A stretch of 64,000 bases of DNA from Lepas anatifera (Eukaryota > Arthropoda > Thecostraca > Lepadidae). Made by a program: the position numbers and the translations under genes. This document shows positions 1 through 9,898 of the stretch, one piece after another. Each line of letters begins with the position of its first letter. Within the stretch, counting starts at the first letter, position 1. The notes below the pieces were generated by a model. The model worked only from the letters and a program-made list of their open reading frames with translations. It was not told where the DNA came from and searched no databases. Where the stretch lies: assembly GCA_034440635.1 (NCBI GenBank), contig JAOTON010002268.1, positions 186,001 to 250,000 on the forward strand. Direction: 5' to 3'.

Positions 1-654
1 TCTACAAAAAGTTCGAACTATATCATTGATCACTATTTGAACCCCAATAAAACTACTCTTCGTTCTTGCTGAAAAACACTGATCGCATCCGAGGTAACTC
101 CCTTAAGACATGTTTCCTTTGTTGTTTTTCTTTTATTAAGAGCGATCAATTTATTACGAGAAATCAAACACATGACTATCACAGATCGTAGCAGTTGCAA
201 AATCTTTGCACGAATGAAAATAACACCCGAACATCATACCGCAATCATCTTGGCCATCTGAGCCACTCCAGCTCAATCACCTGAGCCTCTCCAGCTCAGC
301 CATCTCCCATCACCATCGCATCCCGAAATTCTTTGATGATTGCAGAGGACGTTCACGTCCTTTGCAGCGAGGACATTGAAGGCCAGGAAGCGAACTGTTG
401 TTTTGGTCCTTTATTTCCAAACTGAAGACGAACTGGCATATGATCCACATAAGGAGGGCTTCAATTGGCCCATCACCACCACCACCTCCACGTATTCCAC
501 ATACTGTGTGCGCTCGCAGTGTCGCACCCACAGCCTGGATGTTATCATATACTCGCCGAACACTACACCAGGGCCTTGGGAGCTCGGGCTGAAAATGAGC
601 GCGAGGCGGTTGGCGGTCAGCGGAAAACCGGAGTGCAGATGTATTCTTTGTTTG
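1..654. other. Unique non-coding DNA, no gene recognised
   Basis: No recognisable gene. A short imperfect direct repeat around a CTCCAGCTCA motif lies near 265-300. From 310 to 750 frames are open on both strands at once (145 and 122 residues), but neither translation shows a known domain and the two overlap almost completely, which is what composition alone gives. Confidence 0.5.
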
Positions 655-755
655 CGTTCGAACGCTCTTGACAAAACGAATAACCATTATGCGAACTTTT
701 TTGGTTAAGCCAATATTGAGGTCACCAGAACTCAAAGAAGGTTCCAAACAGCGGC
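655..755 (+). mobile_element. Relic of a family C TTAA element
   Basis: The stretch around 690-755 is close to the reverse complement of 5405-5455 inside element C3. Both contain the phrase AATATTGAGGTCACCAGA followed by an AGAAGGTTCC-like stretch. Upstream, the 'gctcttgacaaaacga' region matches the 'gctcttgacgagacga' region of C1 near 8010-8030. No TTAA ends are visible, so this is an internal fragment of an old copy. Confidence 0.55.
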
Positions 756-1071
756 CGAATCAGGGGTAGGGGACGAAAAATTCAGTTGATCCCCCAAACG
801 AAACAGTTCAGTGAAGAGCCATATTCCCCCAAAAGCTGTCGACTTTTAGTCATTCTTTCCCCGGCTCCTGCTCCTTAAGCCTATAAGCAAGGTTTTGGAG
901 CTTTAACTGAACCACTCAACTTCAAACAGAACCAGTCAACTTCAGTGCAAGCATTGGACCTAGGTCCTCTTGATATCAAAAACCGCTTTTGAGTGAATGA
1001 TCCTTGAATAGCAAAAGCAAACATCTTGTGGCCAAATCTTTTACCGAGTTATTTTTTCTTTTATGACTTTG

Positions 1072-1112
1072 GTTGCCCCCCCTAAACCTACCGGCCCTAT
1101 CCGCCACTGGTT
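1072..1112 (-). mobile_element. Possible terminus of a hAT-like element
   Basis: Read on the minus strand this starts CAGTGGCGGATAGGG and runs into a G run, resembling the terminus of the 386-bp element at 37317-37702 (CAGTGGCGGATCCAG on its minus strand). I cannot find a partner end or a target duplication here. Confidence 0.3.
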
Positions 1113-3512
1113 CCATATGCCTGAGAATCCCTGGCTACACCCATAAAGCCATTTGTATGCAATGGAAGAAGTTTCGAAACACGTAGGTATGTACCTAATT
1201 GGACACTTCGCATTCCAATGCAGCTGCTTACCTTGCAAGTCCAATCCGTTTCCAAGTTCACACCACTTTAGCGACTGCCTGCTCCCAATGTCATAGGGCA
1301 CTGACACTGAAAAAGATTGGTCTAGAATATGCCTAAATAGGCTATACGCTAACCAAAGAAACTTTTCCACCGCAATCCGCTAACTGCACTAACACGGTCC
1401 CGCGTTCACTCCCCGTGGCCTGCGTCTTACTGAGGGAGGCGTTTGATCACGACACGAATGAAAAATGCAGTAGCGCACGTGCATCTTACACTTCCGGTGC
1501 TTCCGCGACACAAGCAATACCAGGTCAAAATGTGTACGGCATTTGTAAGGATACGACCATCTTGCCAATGTATTAGCAAGGCTGTCCTACTGCCGGCTTT
1601 GATCATACGGGACAGCGGTGCTACCCTTGTACTGGCTTAGTTGCGTGTTCATATCATTATGAGAGGACGACTAATGTTCGTTTCAAAACAATGTTTTAAC
1701 TACTTTTTGCTTTGCACGAACTGGAATTTGTCCTTGTTTAGCGTTGTTTGTTTTTTTTTTGGTTGTGCTCTAGTGAACCCCAATATCAGGGCTGCATTCG
1801 TATAGACATTGTGAAAATTTCTCTCAGTGTAATTAATATCCCATTGGCCAAGCTGACTGATTCTGAAACTGCGAAACAAAAATGTCAAACAAACCTTGTT
1901 TTCTTACCAGTTGCTTCAGCTTGTATGTGCTTCCCAAATGCCCCTCAGGTCAACTCTTGTTCTGCCCAAACATGGGTCATACCACGCCCCAACCCCTCCC
2001 TATACTCGCTAAAATATCACCTAGTTGGCTCCCACCTCAGGTTCTAGTTTTAGATCTCCCAGTGCAAACCCATCAGTGTAATTCGCAACTCCAGAATTCC
2101 ATGCCCAATCGGGTCGAGGTATCTCCAGTAATGTTCATTATTGCGACCTTTAGCGGATGGAAGTTGGACCACTGTAGACTACAATTTTTACACTCAAAAC
2201 CATCGAGGTAGAACGTATAAATACTGGTTATAGCTTTTACAACATTTGCCGTTCTTCAGCAGCTAAAGATCCATCAATTTTTTCTTAGGGATTTTCCTTC
2301 GCAATGTAGTAGAATTTATAGGGGCTTTTAAGCGACGTTTCTGAAAACAATCCTATCACCTTACCGACAGTGACACAATAAAGACGGCGCTCAAACTCCC
2401 AAGATGACAAGTTTTCAATAGCTACCAGGCCTCTGAAGAGTCTACGCTTGGTCTGTCCTCGTTGTTTCTTCCCACAGGCTTTCAAAGAGTATTATGTATA
2501 CTTCATCAGAGCACCTATTGATTCAGTCGGGTAAAGGTCAGGTAGGTGTTAGTTTCATGGTGGGGTTCGTTATTGATACAAATGTACAATGCACATTCAT
2601 GTTACTGATTTAACTGAATATTTGGATATTGTTCACAACACTCGTGATATTTTTATTCATTTATGTGTTGTTTATTTGTTTTTCTTTTTTTGGTGTCGGT
2701 TAGGATAATCATGGAAATTTAAAAATGTAGAGGCTGTTTAACGATGTCTTCTTGTTAGCCATGTCCACTACTCTCCACTACTCTCAGATGTGGCCCTGGT
2801 CATTCGGCCTCAACTGTTTGTAAGTATTGCATACATCGCCTCATCGGTTCTTTAACACCCAGCCAGGCGTGGGGCATTCCACGACAAATCGACCAAGCGA
2901 TAACACCCTGCACTTTAGGTTTTGATGAAAGTTTCTCTTTAGGGTTGTCCAGGGTGCGGATTATTGCTATGATATTTTTAGCTTCATCCGTCCAGTGTAT
3001 TTCTAGTTATGACCTCAGGCAGTTTTTGGCTCCAATGAAAAACCTCAGGCAGTTTTTGGTCACAATCAAAAGCTTTACTTTTCCAATGGTCATATCTGTG
3101 AGACTAGCCATGATAATTAGGTGAAATTATAGATTCCGCGAAATTTCAAGACCTGCATTACAATTTAGTGGTGTTTTTTTCGATAATATGCTTTAACCGG
3201 TGACCTAAAGGTCAGGTCACGTGATTTGATAATGACGACACTTAAAAGTGATATGTTTTCCCTTGAAAATGAAATTTGGGGTTGTGAAAAAATTTACCTT
3301 ACGATGTTAAGACAACTGAAATAGGTTTTTTTTCTCACAATTGTTTCATCGCAATTTTTAGTTAGCAATCCAAACGCAATGTGCCCAAGCCTTGTATCAT
3401 TTCCGTCCTAACAGCCCTCGATAAGACTGTTCTGAGAATTCAGTTTTCAGAGATGACCTTCAAAGAATACAAGATCTCATAATATAGCTCTATATTTCAA
3501 CTTTCCTATGTT
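1113..3512. other. AT-rich non-coding DNA with weak TTAA-element traces
   Basis: No gene recognised. Near 3010-3055 a phrase containing CCTCAGGCAGTTTTTGG occurs twice within about 45 bases. From about 2530 onward scattered AGGTCA/TGACCT hexamers occur (for example near 3200-3220), suggesting a badly decayed relative of the TTAA elements next door, but no ends can be placed. Confidence 0.4.
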
Positions 3513-4661
3513 TTAACCCTTCACCGCCAGGGGATCCGATCGGATCTGCCCCCCTCGGTTTTTCGCGGATGATTCCGAGTTGATATAAATGAGAGGCGCG
3601 TCACTTTGCACCCCTATTTTGTGATCAATTTGACAACGTGTGACCGAAAATTGGCATCAGGTCAGGTCAGGTGATCGAGTTATGACTTCATTTCTAAACC
3701 CATGTAAGGCGATTATGGTCTTTTAAAATGAGGTTGACAAAACTAGGGTGTACCTCGGCTTTTAGAAGAGCTAGATCAAGTTTCATTTGAAAGTTATTGA
3801 ACCCAAAAAGCTGCGCACTGTCATCCATTTTGATGTCAGGTAAATAGCCATGTCATCAAAGGCCACCAAAGGTCACGGTTTTCGAATTTTTGTTTATAGC
3901 TTTTGAACGAGATAAGATACAGAAAAATTTGGTGTCGTAGTGACGACCAAGACCACATGATTCAAATGATGTGCAACATGACCCTGAGTGTTGTGTCTGG
4001 GTTAAGGAAATGATGTCTCTCACTTACACAGTAAAGGTGAGTGTTCTGGTCCAGCTATATTATGCTGAAAGGCGTGCCCTCAGCCCTGCAAACTCAAATC
4101 CCACACAATGGTGTTACAACAACAGAAGGCCGCCCCTCATCTCTGGTGTTACGCTGTCGTTTTTTTTAATCTAAGTGTATTTAATCAATAACAAAATAGT
4201 TAACAACTCCAAGCGACTTCGACTCATCCCTATTTACGAATGCTCGGTAATACTTGAACTGGCGCTGCAGCGACAATTGCTACACAGCACAACAACTGAG
4301 ATGGCATTATTTGACCTTGACTTGAGATCCATGTCACGATGTGACCTTGCAGTGTTATGTTGCATAAAAATCGAATCCTTGGGTTCAGGCAAAGACATTG
4401 ATGCCTTTGACTTTGTTCTAGGTATAATGGTTCCCGAGTTATAAAGGTGTTCCTAAATGGGTCAGGATTTGACCCCTTTTGGCTCTGTGTGGCTTCACGG
4501 GTCAACGGATGTGGTTCAAACTCGACTTGAGAGTAGAAGACGGTAGAGCACTTCCAGTACTGGTTCATTTTTTCCGTATCACTTTCGATTCCCGAGATCG
4601 GAATGGTGCGATCGGACCCCCCGGCGGCGGCGGTGCGAAAAGAGCCCAGGTGCCAGGTTAA
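3513..4661 (-). mobile_element. TTAA-D1, non-autonomous TTAA element, family D
   Basis: Bounded by TTAA at 3513-3516 and 4658-4661. The left end carries a palindrome centred on CCGATCGG, followed by CCCCCCTCGGTTTTTCGC, the block shared by several families. The right end carries the longer, doubled GC-rich module and a CCGAGATCGG segment. Its partner D2 (49123-49708) is related at both ends and in the subterminal interior. About five AGGTCA/TGACCT hexamers are seen, including two overlapping near 3658-3668. No transposase reading frame. TTAA target sites are known from the piggyBac and Kolobok superfamilies; which one applies is not decided. The right TTAA is also the left TTAA of element C3. 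Confidence 0.75.
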
Positions 4662-5560
4662 CATGTACCCAGCGGGGGGAGGGGGCACAAAATTCACCCC
4701 TCCTGGCTTTTCCAAAATAACGCAAAAACAAATAAACGCAGAACAACGTAACTTACAGTGACTTATTTTCCAATTGGTTTCATGCATCTGACCCGATTTG
4801 GTAGGTCAGGTCATTTTAGGTCAAGGAGTTATTTAAAGTCAAACAAACTTACCCCAAAACCCAAAATCACTAGTTTGTAAGCGAGCCAAAAGAGCATCTA
4901 GCAACCGATCAGTTCCAAGCTATCATGCTATGATGAGGTCATTGGGTTGGTCAGCCCATTATAGTATATGGTGAAAAACATAAAGGCTGACTTTTAGTAA
5001 ATGCTTCACAGATAAATTTGAAAATTGTCATACCATGCACTTTTACCACCATCTTTTGCCATGAATTTTAGTTTTTGAGCATGTGATCTTTTAAAGGTCA
5101 TATTAGGTCATAGAGACATACATCGATTACTTTGCTAGTAACTTTGCACCGCATTGAGATAGAGCTTCAATTTTGTTTTCATTGTTCTTATCTTTTCACG
5201 GGGAGTCGATCGATATGCGGCATGACTATACCAAGCCAGCATGTGACCCTGACCTAGTTAGAGGTCAGATCATTTTCCCTTTTGGTCTTAGTATAGATAA
5301 CTGGATTGACTACGCTAAGAGTACTCCTATAATATCGTAATATTTTATCTAGCTCCGTTCAGTAAAAATCTGTAAGGGAAAATATACAATGCCCTGTTGT
5401 AAGCCTATGGAACCTTCTTGGAACTCTGGTGACCTCAATATTGACCTGACAAAAATAGTTTTACAAGTTCTTGTCACCTCGTGAAGAGCTTTCGCGTGCC
5501 GTTCGTGATTTTGCTTTAGCTTTTCCAGGGAAATCAAATACGGCGGCGGGGGGAGCTGCA
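4658..5560 (-). mobile_element. TTAA-C3, family C element, one end lost
   Basis: Starts at the TTAA shared with D1, with the single-module end (CCCAGCGGGGGGAGG), and is inverted relative to C1 and C2. The similarity to C1 includes the long sentence 'gcttttccagggaaat' near 5518-5534 and then fades near 5555-5560, before the doubled-module end, so that end is deleted or replaced. Several AGGTCA/TGACCT hexamers remain (for example 4803-4825 and 5090-5110). Non-coding. Confidence 0.7.
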
Positions 5561-6202
5561 TTGAGGCACATGGTAAGTCACGGGCAGATGCAGGTTTCAT
5601 TGTCGAGGGGAGCCACAACGACTAGGTTTGCACCAGGTAGTGCCGAAACGCAGTGAGGTCTCTTCGGGAATTCGATCAGAGGGTAACCACTCCCCTTTTC
5701 TCGCTCTGAATTCGCCCCTGATACCCTCAATGTCAAAAGTGTTGGATTGGAAGGTAACATTGAAAAGAAAATCAATTGTACATGGTGCTTTATACTTGGA
5801 CAACACAAAGGCATGTGTGTGATCGAAATGGGGTGCCCAGTTCAAAATGCTGCTTCGAATTCGTGACGAGGCAAATATGCTAACAGATCTACAGTGTTAC
5901 CATAACAATTGGTTTAGTACAAGGAGTCGAGCATACCTATACCAAGCTAATATATCACCGTGGAAGAAACAAGTGTCAAACATCACGCTATGCCAGATGC
6001 GAGCCATGCTTTTATCCCTTTCCCAATTGAGCAGGTGGTATTACTAATACCAGCCTTATCATTATTATTTTTTACTAGGACCACTCCCAACAGGCACACT
6101 TACCCAATTATAAGGAGTATTGGCGTGGGTGTTTAAGGTTCCTCTCCACCGGGTCAGACCGGACGCGGAAGGTGGTTTCCAACCGTGGGGGTTGAACCCA
6201 CC
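5561..6202. other. Unique DNA, no gene recognised
   Basis: Nothing recognisable. Several 60-80 codon frames overlap on both strands without domain signatures. Confidence 0.5.
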
Positions 6203-7234
6203 TTAACCCTCGCCCCAACGGGGGCCATCGATGGCCCCCCTAAGGTTTTTCCGGGATAGCAGAAAAACGAAGAGGCGCAGCACCGCGGTTGAGGGCTCTA
6301 CCTCTCACTGCATCATTTTCCCACCATCCCTGAAATTTTTTACCCCGGGTCACCCAAGGTCAGGTCACCAGACGAGGTCAACCAAGGTCACCTCACTTTA
6401 ACTTTAGAGCTCTGTAAGAGCTACATTTCGAATTCGATCAATTTGAAACTTCCTACACTTTATGGCCCTTCCAGGGTCTACAAGGTGTATATCCGGGATT
6501 TTTCGATTTCGTGCCCTGAGGTCAGGTCGCGAGGTGACCTCTCCCATTGAAAAAGCATAGAGAAAAGCTGTCTTATGATCTTAAAGTCACAAAAGCGATT
6601 TAAAATGCTCAGCTTGATCAGAAAAGCGTTCTTGGACACCCTTTCACGGATTCCAGGGGCCATATTTGCCCTTTGACTTCTCCAAGGTCATCCAAGGTCA
6701 CCAGGGGTCAAAAACAGTATTTTGACAATAACGTTTGACCTAATTAAGCTTAGAGCGCTGAAACAAACACCATCGTGTTTGTCTTGTCACTGGCTTTCAT
6801 TTGATATACAGCAAGGTCACTTTCTGACCTTTCGTAACCTCAGGTCATCTTAGGTCACGAGGTGACCTCTGGAGGTCAAACTAATTGCGGAAGGTCTTTA
6901 CGTTCCACATAGTGGAAAAAGGACTGACAATTTCCTATCAAATTTACTTTACCAGACTTCAATAGCTCTAATGGCATGAGAGGTATGCACAGTTTGCTTA
7001 AGCATTGCATATTTGAGTGAAAATTGCCGATCTGGACCTAATTTGACCTCTGGAGGTCAAACCATTGACCTGAGCACTAAAACATGCTAAGTAATTTCTT
7101 ACTGAATTCACGCGAGCTTTCTATTGCACCTTGCAGATTTGCGCTAACGCCCATATTTTCGGAGTTAGAGGAGGGCCATCGATGCCCCCGTGGGGCGAAG
7201 GTGGCGCTGGACCCCCCGGTGGGGCGCGGGTTAA
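6203..7234 (-). mobile_element. TTAA-B1, family B element, complete
   Basis: TTAA at 6203-6206 and 7231-7234, 1032 bp. The left (single-module) end reads TTAACCCTCGCCCCAACGGG and then the palindrome with core GGCCATCGATGGCC, followed by CCTAAGGTTTTTCCGGG. The right end has the doubled GGTGGGGCG-type module. The interior holds many AGGTCA/TGACCT hexamers, including the family B run of half-sites spaced by four bases near 6685-6710 (its third member here is GGGTCA). Small frames inside it are chance. Confidence 0.85.
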
Positions 7235-7691
7235 TCCATGCTATCCGATCTGAAGACAGGCAACGAAGCCACTATGCCACCTCGGCCGCAAATGCGACCT
7301 TGTCTCCAACTTAACTCCGATTTCTTGGACATAGAAACCTAACACTCCAAACTCAATTTTGCCACAGAAATCCAATGAAAAGACTCAAACTGCTGTAAGG
7401 ACGAGGCTAATAATGTCACAGGATGAATCAGCGCCCAAGAGAACCCCTTCAACAATGTTTCACCCAAATGTGGGATTTAGCGTGTTATCTTCAGATCTCT
7501 TGGTCGTTTTGCCATGGCACGCCCCACGTATCCACCATTAGATTCAGTCTCAAACGCTCGTGACCCATCCAAATGAATTTGACCACGCTTAGCAAGTACT
7601 TCAGTTTGCGACATTACCCATGGTGATCGATTAATTATTTAACTTCACAATACGTGGTCGAATTCATTGCATTCATTGCAAAAGAATCATC
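7235..7691. other. Unique DNA, no gene recognised
   Basis: No gene or repeat recognised. Frames of about 60 codons have no domain signatures. Confidence 0.5.
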
Positions 7692-7840
7692 ACCTGTAAC
7701 GATGGGAAATGTGTCATTGTTTTTATGAAAACAGCAAAACAGTTTGACAAATAGTCGATATAAAAGTGTTTTATCTACTATTTGTTGAAGTGTTTTGTTG
7801 TTCTAATAAAAACAATGACACATTTTCCATCTTTACAGAT
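7692..7840. repeat. Long foldback (inverted repeat), about 69-bp arms
   Basis: The left arm 7692-7760 is an imperfect reverse complement of the right arm 7772-7840, with about a dozen mismatches by eye and a loop of about 11 bases. The outer parts are strongest: AATGTGTCATTGTTTTTAT on the left against TAAAAACAATGACACATTTT on the right. It could be a very small palindromic MITE or the template of a hairpin RNA. The flanks do not show a clear target duplication. Confidence 0.8.
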
Positions 7841-7884
7841 ATGCCACCGCATATAGGTATGCAGAACGCTCACCTGCAGCATTA

Positions 7885-8911
7885 TTAACACGCACCCCGC
7901 TGGGATCCCTGGCATGACGCGCCCCGCTGGGGGGGCGAATTTAGCACCCCCCTCCTTATGCCATTTCCCAGGAAAGCTAAAGAAAAATTACGGACAGCGT
8001 TTGAAAGCTCTTGACGAGACGAAGATAAATTATATGGAGTACTTTTATGTCAGGTCAATATTTAGGTCAGCATATGTCAAATAAGGTCCCATAGGCTTAC
8101 AACAGGGCAGTGTACGTTTCCCCATCTAGATTTTTACTCAGAAAAGCTAGAGAAAATATTTATGCATCATTGGATTCCTCTTATTGTGCCACATCGAATG
8201 ACGTATAATATGACATCGCTAGGTTAAATTGTGAGAATATCCTGACATCGAGATAGGTCAAGGTCACAGGTTGACTTGGTATAGTCATGTTGAATATCAA
8301 TCGACTCCCCGTGATAATACAAGCACAATGCAAGCAAAATGGGAGCTTTATCTCAGTTCAGTGAGAAGTTATTGGCAAAACAATCACTGTATGCTCTTGT
8401 GACCTGATATAACCTTTGAGAGCTCAGATGGTCAAAAAATCATCTTTGTGATCAAGATTGTGGCAAGAATACACTGCTTGAGCATTTTCAGTTTTATCTA
8501 TTCCGTATTTACCTAAAAGGAGCCCTTTCTATTTTTCTCCATACACTTATAGTAATGGGGTGACCAAAAAATTGGCCCCACCTTAGGTCACCAATATTAA
8601 AATTCCGAGATAGCGGATTTGTAGACCCTAATGGCCTCATCATATTGTCAAAGTTTCAAACTGATCGGTTAGCTGATAATCCTTAGGCGCCGCTTCAAAC
8701 TCGTAATTTTAGGTTTTGAGGTCGGGTCGGTTAACCTTGAATAGCTCCTTGACCTGAAATGACCTAACCTAAAAAAATTGGTGAGATGCGTGAAATGATC
8801 AGGTATAAGGTAGTGTGAGTTTCGTTGTTCTGCGTCTCGTCATTTTTTGCCTTATCCGGGGAAAACCAGGAGGGGGGGCGAATTTTACCCCCCCGGCGGG
8901 GCGCATATTAA
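7885..8911 (+). mobile_element. TTAA-C1, family C element, complete
   Basis: TTAA at 7885-7888 and 8908-8911, 1027 bp. The left end carries the module CGCACCCCGCTGGG, a spacer, then CGCGCCCCGCTGGGG (doubled end), then a GGGCGAATTTAGCACCCCCC segment. The right end has a single module (GGCGGGGCGC) preceded by a GGGGCGAATTTTACCCC-type segment and GGGGAAAACC. About eight AGGTCA/TGACCT hexamers. It shares long stretches with C2 (20056-20990) and, inverted, with C3. No coding capacity. Confidence 0.85.
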
Positions 8912-8939
8912 AACCTACCACACACCCAGAAAATTTTAA

Positions 8940-9040
8940 GTGGGGGGGGGGGGAAAATTATTCTTTCTTTTCACCCAAAACTATAGTTAAAAATAAAAAA
9001 AAAATTAAAGGGGGGGGGCCCCCCCCCCCCCCCCCCACAC
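8940..9040. repeat. Poly-G and poly-C tracts
   Basis: A run of G near 8942-8953, an A-rich spacer, then a G run directly followed by a long C run (about 9011-9037). It can form a hairpin or G-quadruplex and is a likely site of read or assembly error. Confidence 0.85.
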
Positions 9041-9044
9041 ACCT

Positions 9045-9898
9045 TATAGCGTCAAGTTTGTGTAGCATCGATAATAGTACTATTTCTTAACTGTTTTAGC
9101 ATACAATCATTTCAGCCATCATAATACCAGCTGTACTTCCAGCTTCTTCCGTTTTAATGCGCTTAATTGGTAATGCCCAAATATTAATGTCACTGCATGA
9201 AACTTGATGCCAGTTTTGTCGAAGACTGCGAAAATTAAGCGTCGGCTGTGTGTGGAGTCAGCGTCCACTGCCGTCGGCAGTTGATACCCGGGCCCTGCTG
9301 GAGCCCACCCTGCAGGCCACTCAGCGGTCGTCAGCTGCGACCCCGCCGGCTGTGTCCCGGGGCGGCTGACCCGGCCTGCCGCGCCCAGCCACGTTCCTGC
9401 CCCACAAAGGCGCCTCAGTCGGCAGGATAATTGCAGAAATGAGAGATAACCGACAAAAGGATCCGACAAAGGCAACAAACGAAGTCGCCGTCACAATCAC
9501 GGCCCATTGTTGTATAATTCGTGTTTATTGTAGGGGGCGGCTACCACAGTGGAGCTCAATTGGCTGCAGTGCCCACACTGCAGCTCCGTCTACAGTTGCC
9601 GCCGGCCCAAAACTGCACCGCTGGCAGCGCCGCTCTGAAGCCGCACTAAGAACCATGCTCCACAGAACTGGAACCAAGACTGCTCTTATACGGCCTGTGC
9701 GCCCGGCCGGTGAGATAATCGCAGGCTGTTTCGGCAGCAAAGCACTTGATGTTCGATCATAGTGCTTACTTTCAGGCCGTTGTCGAAAAAGTCCTAATCT
9801 TGTTGGTTTGAACACCTTTTTTGGCGTGACATGTCATAATTATCTGGATGTGCCTGATGTGCTATCAGTGAAGAACGGTGACATGGAAACGTTTTGTT
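9045..9898. other. Unique DNA with a GC-rich island
   Basis: From about 9240 to 9425 and 9530 to 9730 the sequence is GC-rich and unlike the neighbouring repeats. Frames are open on both strands (up to 119 residues) with no recognisable domain. It could be unique regulatory or untranslated DNA; there is no direct evidence. Confidence 0.4.

Noticed and set aside
310..747. 145-codon minus-strand frame overlapping a 122-codon plus-strand frame
   Set aside because: Part of it is a relic of a family C element, and overlapping open frames on both strands point to composition, not coding.
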